DNA of 64,000 nucleotides from Mortierella alpina. Its lineage: Eukaryota > Mortierellomycota > Mortierellomycetes > Mortierellales > Mortierellaceae. Under the pieces are notes generated by a model that did no database searches, was not told where the DNA came from, and was given only the letters and a program-made list of their open reading frames with translations. Each line of letters opens with the position of its first letter. The stretch's first letter is position 1. Position numbers and translations under genes: made by a program. The stretch is taken from positions 62,001 to 126,000 of the forward strand of contig JANATF010000004.1 of NCBI GenBank assembly GCA_029449245.1. The letters run 5' to 3'. Of the stretch, positions 52,601 through 63,018 are shown in pieces.

Positions 52601-55022
52601 GGTTTCTCTGACAAAGTACTCTCCAGTCCCGATTTAGCTAGTGATTCCGGCGTGTTACCCTTGAGATCCTGGGCATTGATCCTGGCATGGTGATACAACA
52701 ACAAAGCGACTAGATCCGCATATCCATTCATGGCGGCGTAATGGAGGGCAGTTCTTCCTGAAACGATGCATGTCCTGTCGATATGGTGTACGGTTTTTTC
52801 CACCAGTGTCTTGCAGACCTCAAACGGTGAGACGTACTTGGCCGCTGTATGGAGGGGTGTTAAACCATTGGCGTCCAGGGCATCCAGTGGGGCTCCTACA
52901 GTCATTTGAGGAGGTTGAAAACGAGTGGTATCCCAACGTCATTGAATTAGAATCGCCAACGCAGCAAAGCGGACCCGTTGAGATGAGACTGAAAAGAACG
53001 CCATAGGGTTACCTTTGTCGATAAAGAAAATGGCCAGATCGACGCATCCCACGCGTACTGCAACATGTAGAAGTGTCTCCTGAATGCCCTTTTCTTCACT
53101 GACCTCGCCAACACCTTCCACCATTGCCATGAACTCCCATCCAGCAAGTCGGGTAGCAGCTGTCGTTGAAAACCGCGGAACCCCTGTCAAAGAACAAGAA
53201 TCATCCGGCGTGGCGCCAACCATCTGCTTGACAGTCTCGATCTGGGACCGCAGTGTGCACTGAAAAAGAAAAGATCTCGCGTTCTGGTCGGCCTCGGCTA
53301 AAAAATGCTCGAACATAAAGAAGGAGGGCGTTAGGTGTGTATCTGTGTGTGTGGGCGATATTCCAGTTGATCTATTGCGTTGGGTTCCTCTCAAAGCGAT
53401 GGACGTACCGGCTTCCCGCTTTTTGCGCATTTCCTCCTCGAGCTTTTCCCGCCGTTGCTTCTCCAGAGCTTCGCGTTTGCGGCGCTCCTCATCTTCAAGA
53501 CGCAGTCGCTGGAGCAGCAAAATGCGTTCCTTCTCTTGCTTCTGTTTCAGCCTCTCGGAGATCTTTTTTTTGCGAAATTCCTCCTTGAGCCGCCTTTCTT
53601 CCTCGCGGACCCGGCGAACAGTCTCCAGCTTGAGTTTTTCTTCCTCGTACGCCATCATCTTGACGTTGTTTTCCTCGTAATGATGTGAATAGCCATCGAC
53701 GACGTCCTGCTCATCGTCATCGTCGTATTCCTCGTCGTCCATGCTATCCTCACCGTCCTCGTCATCTTCTTCGCCTTCATCATCCTCCTCGTCATCATCA
53801 TCCTCTTCATCCGGTTCATCCTCGTAGCTGTCTTCTGGAAAGTCGAGAGCACTGTGGTCACCCCCGCATCCGCAAGGCTCCTGTTGCTGTGACCCCACAG
53901 CCTGATGATGTTGGCGGAACTGCTGGTCCAGCTGATCATGCAGACTCAGGGTTGAGGAGGCGAATGACCGATCTGTGAGAACCTCCCGCATCTTGGGGTT
54001 CAGATCTACGGTAGGCAAAGGCATCGAGATGACGCGCGTTAATGACGAGGTACTCTACAAAAGCTCCTCGATAAAATAAAAGACAAAAAAAGGCGCGCGC
54101 TGACTGAGAGGACTATGCTTCCACTTGCCTAGATTATCGCGAAGCAGAGTCGCATACAGCTCCATCAGTTCCTCTGGCGACGGAGACAGGATGTGTTCGG
54201 ATCCTTGACGCAAAAATTCCTCCGGCAAAGCCTTTCCTCCTGGTAGTCCACGGGCCGTGTACTGAGTCAAGGCCGCCGTGATTCTCTATGGACACGAAGA
54301 GGGGCGAGGGGAGAGAGGGGAGGCGAAAAATAAAGGGCGGGAGAGACATAAAAAAACAATGACAAGAACAGGAAAGGGTTAAAGAACGAGGCAAGAGAAC
54401 ATCAACCCCACGACCAGCATGGGGGCAAAAAAGCAAGCTTTGCTGCGTTACCCGAATGTGATCGTCTGGCTCAATGGCGCTTCCTTTCTCGGGTGCCGTC
54501 TAGTTGCATGCAATGGAAACAAGGGCCAGGAGGCGATCGGTGAGAATCTGGGGTTTTGCAAAAAGGTGGAGAACGCATTGTTGATGCAGAACGGGAGGGA
54601 CATGGTGTTGTTACGCTGCTGCAAGGAACAACAACAGGCAGACAGGAAGGACAGACAGAGAGACAGAGGGACGGAGAGCGAGAGCGAGAGCGAGAGAGCG
54701 AGACAGAGACAGAGAACAAGCTTGTTGAAGACCTTCTCCATCCCTCTTTCAGCAGTCGCCCTGCCCTGCACAAGCAACGATTTCTCTTTTTTTTCCCTGT
54801 TGGATTCTGAATCTGCCAGCAGGTTTCCGTGTGTAGGTTGAGAGCCAAAGCAGCATCACATACCTTGGCGTACTCGCGGTAGAATGCCTGGATTTGCTCG
54901 TTCTTGACCTTCTGTGCCTCGATGGGCCAGTCCTCGCTCTGTAATGAATGCGCCAGACATGGGGCTGGTGATGTCGGGAGTGCTGGCATGGCACGGGATT
55001 TGCTCTTTTTCACAGACGACAT
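49623..55022 (-). CDS. Large ankyrin-repeat and UBA-domain coiled-coil protein
   Basis: Six exons: 54864-55022, 54129-54285, 53409-54005, 53013-53297, 50220-52895, 49623-50113, giving 1454 aa. Order: N-terminal domain (1-105); strongly acidic stretch (Asp/Glu runs, about 150-210); long charged coiled coil (about 225-305); ankyrin repeats (about 370-490, such as GLTPLHTAAKY and SGRTALHYAAMNGYADLVALLL); second coiled coil; Lys-rich stretch; UBA domain (about 745-785, VTRMTDMGFPLRESRKAL...RVEDAIDLL); then a very long Gln/Ser/Pro-rich tail. A ubiquitin-binding scaffold role is inferred from the UBA plus ankyrin repeats; the overall architecture is unfamiliar to me. The second intron uses a GC donor (ctag|gcaagt) and an acceptor at 54006-54008. 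The GT-AG alternatives break the frame. Other introns are phase 1 or 0. It is transcribed in the same direction as CTR9, starting 567 bp downstream of the CTR9 stop. Confidence 0.78.
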
Positions 55023-55589
55023 TGGGGGCGTTTTTGGTACGGAGGATATGTGGGCAGGAGTGGGTGGGCGGTCAGTCTATCGCGAGGGTTCTATGGTGGA
55101 ATCGCGCGCTCGCTCTCGCTCTCGCTGTGCTGTCTCTGGGAAGCCTGGGTGGATGTGGATGCGGTCGATGCAGAGACAGATGCCGATCGGCGGATGCGTA
55201 TCTGGGGTGGGTGATGCGATTGGGAGAAAGAGGTGATTGCGAAACGAAAAGTGGAAGAGGAATCGCACAGTGCTAGGGCAAAACGTGACGGTGTATTTCC
55301 CGCCCTATGTTTTTGTTGTCAAACAAGTGCTGTAGCTTCGGTAGTCTGTATTGTCTGTATTGGATAGAAGCTTTGGCTATGTTGCCGTTGCTCGGGGTGT
55401 GCCGCATCTCGCGGCGTCTACTCGGACATGTCGTCGTCAGAGTCAATGGTCTCCTTGGACTTGCTGCAGCAGTGGGCAAGGGCATGAAAAAGGAGAGGAC
55501 AGGGAGGACGGAGAGGATCAGTATCGCCTCAGACACACTGTCGACATACATGTACATCAGCACATCTTTGCAATAAAAAAAACCACTTA
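55023..55589. other. Tandem intergenic region between CTR9 end and ankyrin-UBA start
   Basis: 567 bp containing the CTR9 3' UTR and the promoter of the ankyrin-UBA gene. A gctctcgctctcgctctcgc tract at about 55108-55128 is the only repeat. No gene. Confidence 0.45.
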
Positions 55590-58500
55590 CTACTTCTTCG
55601 ACGACGACTTGCTCGACGTGGGATCGGCATGCATCTCGTCCTCGTCTCGCTCTGCGCTCTTGCTCCGTGCACGTCCATCCATCTCGGACTTCTTGCGCAG
55701 CTTGCCTTTCTTAGGCTCCTTGGGCTCTTTGGGTTCCTTGGGCTCCTTGGGCTTGCGCTCCTTCTTGTGCTTCTTGCCCCCCTCGCGCTCAGCCCCTGCC
55801 TCAAACTCGCCCTCACTGACCTCATCATCGCTGACAAAGATCCGCTTGCGTTCCGCACGCTCCCGGTTCATCTCGTCCAGCTCCTTTTGTGTCTCTTTGG
55901 CGCCCAAGTCCAATGCACGGCGTCTCTCCATAATCTCGCGCTCCTCCTCCTCTTCTCTCTGGCGACGTATCCGCTCAGCCTCGTCCTTCTTGGTCTTCTC
56001 CTCTTCGCGCTTCCGTCTCGTCTCGTCCGCAACCTTTTGCTTCTCGGCCTCAAACGCCTCCTGGTCCTTGAGTCGTCTCTGCAGATTGTTTAGGAGAGAA
56101 TCTCCGTGCTTCTCACGCTGGGCCGCAATTTCGCGCTCGTAGTAAACATGCTCCTTGGCCGGCACCGCGATCAGAGACTTGAGAATTCTGCAAGAATGAG
56201 AACAAAAGAACAAATGTGTTAGTTGAAAGCCCCTCCAAAAAAAAAAATGGCAACTATCTTTCAAACCCGAGATTCGTTACCCCTTGGCTGCACCCAATCC
56301 AGCGATCGCATGGTGAATATCCTCGCAGGTACGTTCGTTAGGTGCCCTATCAGCCACGAGCTGCGCATACGATTGTTGGATCAACGCAATGTCGTACAGT
56401 GCTGTCTTGTCGCTTGGGTTGAGCCTGAAAGCCCTCTGCGCCATAGACAGCGCCTGAAGCATCTTCTCGGGACTCTTTTCCTGCTTTGCCAAACAGTACT
56501 GCGCCTTGGCCATCGACAAAATAACATTCTCGTCCTCGTTGTTGAAAAACTTTTTGGACACACTCGCGTACTAGAAATGAAATGGAGAGCAGTGTCATAG
56601 GGTTACTATCAAAGAAGGCTAAAGGGTGCCACTCAACCCTCCCTGGAAAACAGCATACGCCTCAACAACCAAGAATCAGACTTACTGAGAGTACGGCGTT
56701 TCGGTACTGGCCCATGTCAGCAGAGACCAGTGCTAAATTGAGCCAGATGGTGGGGATGGCAGAGGCTGCCTCACGCAGTTGCAAAAACATCTCTCTTGCC
56801 TCGTTGTGATGGCCATGGACGGCCAGAGAAATGGCAATACCGTTGGCAGCATACGCATTATGCACATCGAGCTTCAGGACCTTGTCAAAGAACTCGAATG
56901 CCTTCTTGTACAGCTCTTGTTTCTACATGGGGCGTCAATAGTTGGATTCAGAACAATAGGTTGGATCGGCAAGTCCAGGATATGACCACGGCTCGCTTTC
57001 ATCATGCAAAACAATATGCACGAGGCCTTCTCCAAACACAACTTACTGCCATGTTGTCCTTCTCTTCACGAGCGTTACCGAGATGGTTATTGCCGAGAGC
57101 CAGGAGCGTGTAGATATCATGGCGGTCAATCTCTTTCACGATCCGCTCCAGAGTCTTGCGCGAGTTCCTGATCTGATTTTGCTTCTGTTGCAGCATGCCC
57201 ATAAGCGTCCATGCGTCCACGTTTTTGTTGTTGATCATGCCAAAGACATCCTTGTACAGCTCTGCTGCCTGCTCAAAGTTGCCACGAGACTGCTCAATGA
57301 CACCCAGGCGGAGATGAGCATCTGCATATCCATGGTACTTTCCAGTAATGTCTTTGTAGATGCCCTCTGCGCGCTCAATCTCGTTGCGGTCCTCATAAAG
57401 ACGCGCCAGATTGTACCGAATACTTGTGATCGTTGCCTCTGTCGCCGCATCATCCTCGTGGTCCTGGGCTTTGGCCGCACAGAGTTCAAGCGCTTTGTTG
57501 TAACTACCCTCTGCCGCCTCCAGTCGGCCGTCCATGTGGTTGATGGCTGCAACATTGTTGAGGAGCTCAGGCATGTACTCCACAGACTCGCCCCGCTCAA
57601 TCTTTTGGCCACAGATTCCAAGGGCAAACATGTATGCTTTGGTGGTCTTGCTGATATCTGTCTGTTCCAGCAACTGTGCCATCTCTGTAAACATGAGCGG
57701 ATCCTGAACTGAGAGTGTGTTGCGTTCATGGATAATGTTGGTAGCCTTGTCAAAGTATTCCAATGCCTTGTTCTTTGTTGCCTGTGAGCGAGCATAAATG
57801 GATCCCAGCACCTATTACGTAACGCATATAGAACCATAGGGGCCGAGTAAGTGTCAAAGGCATCCAGATTATATTGCCTGCGTATATCGCGTCCTTTTTT
57901 ATCGTGTGTCGGAGCAAAATTCCGTCGATCCTTACAGCGATAGCCTCGACACACTTTGGCTCTTTGCTGAGAATTCTCTCGAATGCTGCGATCGCCGATG
58001 CAAGGTCACCCTTGAAGAGGAGGGTCTGTCCCAGTCCAAACTGCGCCAAGAGGTTGTCGGGGTTGAAACTGACAGCCTTGTTGTAGCAGGCTAGAGCCTC
58101 GTTATACCGATCCTGTTGATGATGGATCTTGCCCATGATGTAGAATCCCTCCGATTGAACGTTCTTCAAGCCGTGCGCGTTGGAGGCTTTGCTTGCAAAG
58201 GCCATTGCCTTCTCCATGTCCTGCGTCACCGCAAAATGCTTGCCCATGAACAGACCCACGACTGGGTTCTTTTTGTCTGCCGAGTACGCGTTCTTGAGGT
58301 GCATAAATCCTGCCTTATAAACCTGCTTGATCTCTTCCTCTGTAAGATCCGACTGTTTACATCTGTTGAACTGGAGCGTTGCAAGCAATACATGAGCTGT
58401 CGCGTCTTGCGCGTTCTATAGAATGAAGTAAAGACGAGAAATTAGACCGCTTGCAGGTTGATGAACCTGGACATCTTGATACTCTTTTTAGCTCTCGTAT

Positions 58501-59473
58501 GCGATACTTGCCACTTCGATGCAGCGCTCGAATGCCAGCTGCGCTTGTTCGACCATTCCCAGCTTGTAGAAACACAGCCCCAAGCCTAATCTGGGGTTCG
58601 GGTTGCACTCGGGTAGCATCTTTAGCACATTGCGGTAAAGGGACAGAGCCTGGCTATAGTTCTCGCGGATAAAGTGAATGCGAGCCATTCCCAGCAAAGC
58701 TGGAATGCTACGAGGGTTCTCTCCCAGGACCTGCTTGAAATGACGGTGGGCATCGTCCAGAGAGTTGCGAGCGAGCAGCAGCAAGCCTAACAGCAGCCAC
58801 GAAATAACGCGCCTTTATGTTAATATGCATCCAGCATTCAGTGCCACATCGATCCCGAGCAAGGTCAGTCGGTCCTGATGCGTACCTTTGCTGACCCATG
58901 TCGTGTCGTCCTTTGGATTGATCTTTTCTGCTGCTCCCAAGTGCTTTGTGGCCTCGGACCAAAAGGTGTTTCGCTCCTGGGGAGTGATTCCCGACTGGTA
59001 TGCCTTGCGGATGTTGAGCGAAGCGAGAAGGTTGTGCAGAGGAAGGCGGGGTCTTGGGTTTGTCTCGTATTGGACTTTTATAAAGACGATCGTTAGTTTC
59101 TTGCCTGGCTCATCATCCATGTCTTTTCGTCATTCTGGGCCATTATGTGCGTACCATTTAGACCTTCACTCAGAACCTTGATGGCCGAGTCCGAGTTTTG
59201 CTGCCGAGCATATTCAAGCTAAGGGTAGATGCAAGCGTGCGTTAGTATTGCAGAACGAGCAAGTGAGCTATTTTTTCGAACCCATGAGCACATCCTGATG
59301 GCATTAACGGTCCTTACAGCAAACAAGACGTAGTGCCTCAAGGGCGCCTCTTCTGACTTGAGAATCTCAAAGAGCTCTGAGGGTGGAGGCAGACTGGCAC
59401 GGTCGATCTCGAGCACATTGTCGGAGCCCTTGAGAGGGATCTCCAGCGAGTCCCGCGAGTGAGGGTTGTACAT
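55590..59473 (-). CDS. CTR9: PAF1-complex TPR subunit CTR9
   Basis: Nine exons: 59318-59473, 59155-59218, 58886-59074, 58512-58786, 57936-58415, 57047-57811, 56686-56922, 56281-56570, 55590-56187, giving 1017 aa (yeast Ctr9 1077). The start RDSLEIPLKGSDNVLEID matches the conserved Ctr9 N-terminus. An almost continuous TPR solenoid follows (IPALLGMARIHFIRENYSQAL; NPRLGLGLCFYKLGMVEQAQLAFERCIEV; LLAQFGLGQTLLFKGDLASAI; YADAHLRLGVIEQSRGNFEQAAELY; NAYAANGIAISLAVHGHHNEA). The tail is a long charged coiled coil and a Lys/Glu/Pro repeat (KEPKEPKEPKEPKK), ending in a Ser/Lys-rich tip. Ctr9 is the scaffold of the PAF1 complex on elongating RNA polymerase II. Intron 4 uses a GC donor (gcaagt). The third exon could start at 59104 instead of 59074. 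It is divergent from the PINX1-like gene. Confidence 0.95.
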
Positions 59474-59906
59474 TGCAATGTCGCGTTAAGACAACAAAAG
59501 GAAATCTGAGCCGAGGCGACGGGTCGTAGAGCAGGCAGTGGTGTTCCCTGGCGGTGGTCTCTCTGTCTCTGTCTGTCTGTCTGTCTGTCTGTGGTTTGCG
59601 TGTATAGACAGGCGGGCGTGCAAGGAGCGGTGGAGGTGGAGGTGGAGGTGCAGGTGAGGGCGAAAAAAGGGCGCAAAGGACGAGAGAGAAGATGCTGGTG
59701 GGCAGAAAGAGATCTCGTTGAAGACGAGCTTGTTGTATGTATACCTGTGAATACTTATTTCCGAGCTGAGGATGGCATGTATTTCCCTGCGGGTAAACAG
59801 CAGTCTCATTTGTGTTTTTGTGTTTGGCCTTGCTGCTCTCTTTTTTTTTTTCTTTCCCTCTGACCTGCACTCGCTCACTCGGCCCCCATTCACCCATTCC
59901 TTGACA
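59474..59906. promoter_or_regulatory. Divergent promoter of CTR9 and the PINX1-like gene
   Basis: 433 bp between the two start codons. It contains a (TGTC)n array (about 59569-59592) in the CTR9 leader, a (GGTGGA)n-like block at about 59631-59650, and a C/T-rich stretch before the PINX1-like ATG. Confidence 0.5.
59569..59592. repeat. (TGTC)n tetranucleotide array
   Basis: About six consecutive TGTC units within the CTR9 leader. Confidence 0.9.
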
Positions 59907-61337
59907 ATGTCCCTTAAAGCTGTGCGCCATGCCAAGCAGAGGCTGGCTCCCGACCCGCGCAACTTGCACTGGGCTAATGGTACGGCTCTTGACCTTGTCG
60001 CTTTCATTGCCTTAACGTTTGATGCTGCAGCCATCCCAGACAACCAGCAGCTTCGACTTTCTCCCCGTCGAACCCTTGGTTTTTTTTAGGCCCCTTCCTC
60101 TAACCATCTCTGATCTTCATCCTCATAGACACCAACAAGTTCGGATTCAAAATGATGGAGAAGATGGGATGGGAACAAGGCAAGGGTCTCGGAGCAAAAG
60201 AGGATGGTGTCCAGGAACACGTCAAGGTCCGTCTGAAGGAGAACCACCTTGGAGTCGGTGCCACCAAAAAGTCGAGCGACAACTGGCTCGGCAACACGGA
60301 TGCGTTCAGCAAGCTGCTCGCAGATCTGAACGAGCGTGTCGAGAACGATGCCAAGGAGAATGAAACCAAAGACGAGGACAAGAGCGGCAACAGCAGCTCA
60401 GACGAGGAGGACTCGGATGACGACAAGAAGAAGAGCAAGAAGAGCAAGAAGGACAAGAAGGACAGCAAGGAGAAGAAGAGCAAGAAGGAAAAGAAGGATA
60501 AGAAGGACAAGAAGGAGAAAAAGTCAAAGAAGAGCAAAAAGTCGAGCGATGAGGACAGCGACGACAAGAACAGCATCATGGCCGCTATCAATGGCCGTAA
60601 AGCGTATGTATTTTGCAACCAATCCTTCGCTCCCCAAGTTATTTTTTCTGCTTGCCCTGCTTTCCCTGCTTGCCCTGCTTGCTTGCTTGTTTTCCTGTTT
60701 CAAAACTAACGTTCCTTTGCATGCTCTCGTACTGAATCGCCACAGTTCAAGGCACAAGTACCTGAGAAACAAGCATGCAGCTCTTCAGAACTCGGATCGC
60801 TTGAACGAGATTTTGGGAATCAAGTCCGAGACAGCCTCGCCAGCGACGTCAGGCGTGTCGACCCCAGTCGTGGAGGAGCCCATGACCTCGACGGACATCT
60901 TTGCTGCCCGCATGCAGCAAAACAACCTGAGCAAGAGCAATGATAGCGAGGAGCCAGCACGGCCCATGTTTGGAGGACTGGGATTTGCCACATCGTCTGG
61001 CATTGGCTCGACAGGATATAACGGATCAGGCCTTCGTGGACTCGGTTTCGTCAAGGCCACCGTCTCGGTCATGCCCTCCACGATAGAAACCAAGGTCGAA
61101 GAGCAGGTCGTCGTTGTGGCCACGTCAACAGAAACAGCGCCAGCGGCGGAGAAGGCAGCCGAGGACGAGAAGGAGAGCAAGAAGGAGAAGAAGGAAAAGA
61201 AGGAGAAGAAGGACAAGAAGGACAAGAAAGAGACCAAGGACACAAAGGAAGAGAAGAAGGACAAGAAGGAAAAGAAGGACAAGAAGAGGAAATCCGAGGA
61301 CACGGAACAGACACGCTCTAAAAAGTCCAAGAAATAA
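59907..61337 (+). CDS. G-patch protein of the PINX1/Gno1 (Pxr1) type
   Basis: Three exons: 59907-59979, 60129-60603, 60746-61337, giving 379 aa. The G-patch spans about residues 25-70: FGFKMMEKMGWEQGKGLGAKEDG, HVKVRLKENHLGVGA, followed by NWLGNTDAFSKLLADLNE, which is characteristic of Pxr1/PinX1. Two blocks of Lys/Asp/Glu repeats (KKDKKDKKEKK, about 110-170 and 315-375) match the KKE/D repeats of yeast Gno1. Central RHKYLRNKHAALQNSDRLNEILGIK belongs to the same family. Gno1/PinX1 activates the DEAH helicase Prp43 in ribosome biogenesis and, in vertebrates, binds and restrains telomerase. Expect nucleolar localisation. The Lys tracts are disordered. Start MSLKAVRHAKQRLAPDPRN fits the family N-terminus. 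Introns are 149 and 142 nt, phases 1 and 2. Confidence 0.92.
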
Positions 61338-61440
61338 AATAAAGATGACCGGTCGACCCTTTATGATTGTGTAAATGCTGGAAAATGCCATAATATGTCA
61401 ATGTACGTGTGAAAGTGATGGTGCCGCTCTATGCAAGGCC

Positions 61441-62740
61441 TTATACAAAGCCATATGCCTTGAACCATTCAAAGAGCGACATGGATATTGTCACGCTTGG
61501 GATCATCCAGAGAATCCTGGCCCCCATGCCCTTTGTGAAGCTGGCTAGTCCGCCTTGGCGGAAGAGTTGGGCTGCAATGCGTCTCGATGACGAGGTCGCC
61601 TCTGTGGTGGACAAGATGGAGGTCTGCCACCGCGTCTTGACAACGTCGACAGTATTGGAGGCTGCTGCAGCAATCCCGCAAGCGACAGCGGCGCATCCGA
61701 CAATGGTCATAAAAGGCAGCACTTCTCCGGGCTGCTGGTTGGGTGTGTTGTCTGATAAACGGGAACGGTGCTGTCTCTGTCGCCACGCCAGGGCCTTGAG
61801 CTGCTCGTATGTCGCAAAGTAGATCATCGAGTACGGTCTACAGTACGTGAGTGAGAGGATTGCCGTGGTCAATAGGGATGCATCTTCACAACAGTGTCCA
61901 GGCACGGCTTTTCTTATCACAGCTGAGTTTCATGCTAGCGCGTATGCTTTTTTCTTGCGGCCGAGATAAGAGGCTTGCTTACACAAAGACCCCGAGGGTG
62001 ATGAAATAGCCTCTGTAGAAGCCCAGGATGCCCTCCTGGCGATAAATCTTTCGAGCAAGATCCAGCGTCGATATGGGCTTTGCGGCAGATGCAGATGCAG
62101 ATGAGGCTGCAGCTGCAGCTGTGGTGGATGCGGTCCTTGCTTGTACACTGGTGCTTTTGCTGGAGGACAGAGAGGAGGCTGTAGCTGTTGCTGGCGACAG
62201 GGTCTCGACCTGCTGCTTGGACTTTAAAATCTCCATGGGCGTCCAAAAGAGACCGGAGGACACCTCGGCAACCAGGGCGCTGGCCAAATGATTTGCCACT
62301 GTCTCGGTGCCGAGGTAGCTGGGGAAGAGTCGCGCGATCCTCTCCTTGGATAGATCGTATGCAGTCAAGTACACGGACAGTCCTGGGGCACTCAGCGTCA
62401 GGGCGATGGGCAGGCCGCGGTAGAGGCCGCCGTCTCTGGCTAGGCGGAGGAAGGTGCTGAGCAGGGGCTGCGGGCCGTTGGAGACCTGGATGCGGGTCTT
62501 GAGGGTGTCGAGGGGGTGGGTGCAGAGTCGTGAGCACAGTGCCGCGGCGCTGGATGCCATCAGGTTGTTGAGCATGGCTCTTGTCTGCCGCGGTGGGCTG
62601 GCATGTCGGGAGGTGGTGGTGGGCGTCGAGGTGGATGCAACCGACATGCTACTGCTGCTGCTGTTGCTGATGATGCTTCTGTTGTTGCTGCTGCAGCTGT
62701 TGATGCTGTTGTTGACAGTGTCGCTGCATGTCGCTGCCAT
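61441..62740 (-). CDS. Mitochondrial carrier family (SLC25) protein
   Basis: Exons 61983-62740 and 61441-61837 (intron 145 nt, phase 2), 384 aa. The first about 55 residues are Ser/Asn/Thr-rich. Three carrier repeats follow: repeat 1 with HPLDTLKTR and GLYRGLPIAL, repeat 2 with TPMEILKSK and GFYRGYFITL, repeat 3 with NTVDVVKTR and SFTKGMGARI. The third signature has Thr in place of the usual Pro (PxDxxK), the only departure from consensus. An Ala/Ser/Thr-rich insert of about 40 residues interrupts the second repeat's matrix loop. Proteins with this arrangement move metabolites across the inner membrane. The substrate is not predictable here; it is similar in style to SLC25A44-like carriers. 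An internal Met (MLNNLMASSAAAL) is an alternative start that removes the low-complexity N-terminus. Confidence 0.88.
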
Positions 62741-63018
62741 CCCGTCCGAGCAAGGCGTTGTTTCCTTTCAGGAGGCACAAAGGGATTCAAGAAACAAAAA
62801 AGGGGGTCGGGCAGAGAGCGCATCAGCCCGATTCAGTCCAATAATGGGCCACAATCAGCCGCCATTCTTTTTTTTTTTTTTTTTCTTCTTGTCTTTCTCT
62901 CTCTTCCACGCTCGCTGTCCACTTGTTTTTGCATTGTCTTCATCCTCATCCGCTGCTGGACCCCTGGACCATCCTCCGCAGGAACCACTCCATCCAGCCA
63001 CATCGCACTTCCACAGCC
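62741..63018. promoter_or_regulatory. Divergent promoter of carrier and F-box genes
   Basis: 278 bp between opposite start codons, with a poly-T run at about 62867-62884. Confidence 0.45.

Noticed and set aside
54005-54024. Start of a separate gene at MPLPTVDLNPK (54024)
   Set aside because: The upstream exons fit in phase through a GC-AG intron whose acceptor lies inside that sequence, so the Met is intronic.
60336-61337. 333-codon Arg/Lys-rich plus-strand frame inside the PINX1-like gene
   Set aside because: It is a frame-shift shadow of the AAG-rich Lys/Asp/Glu repeats; the G-patch frame with introns is the real one.
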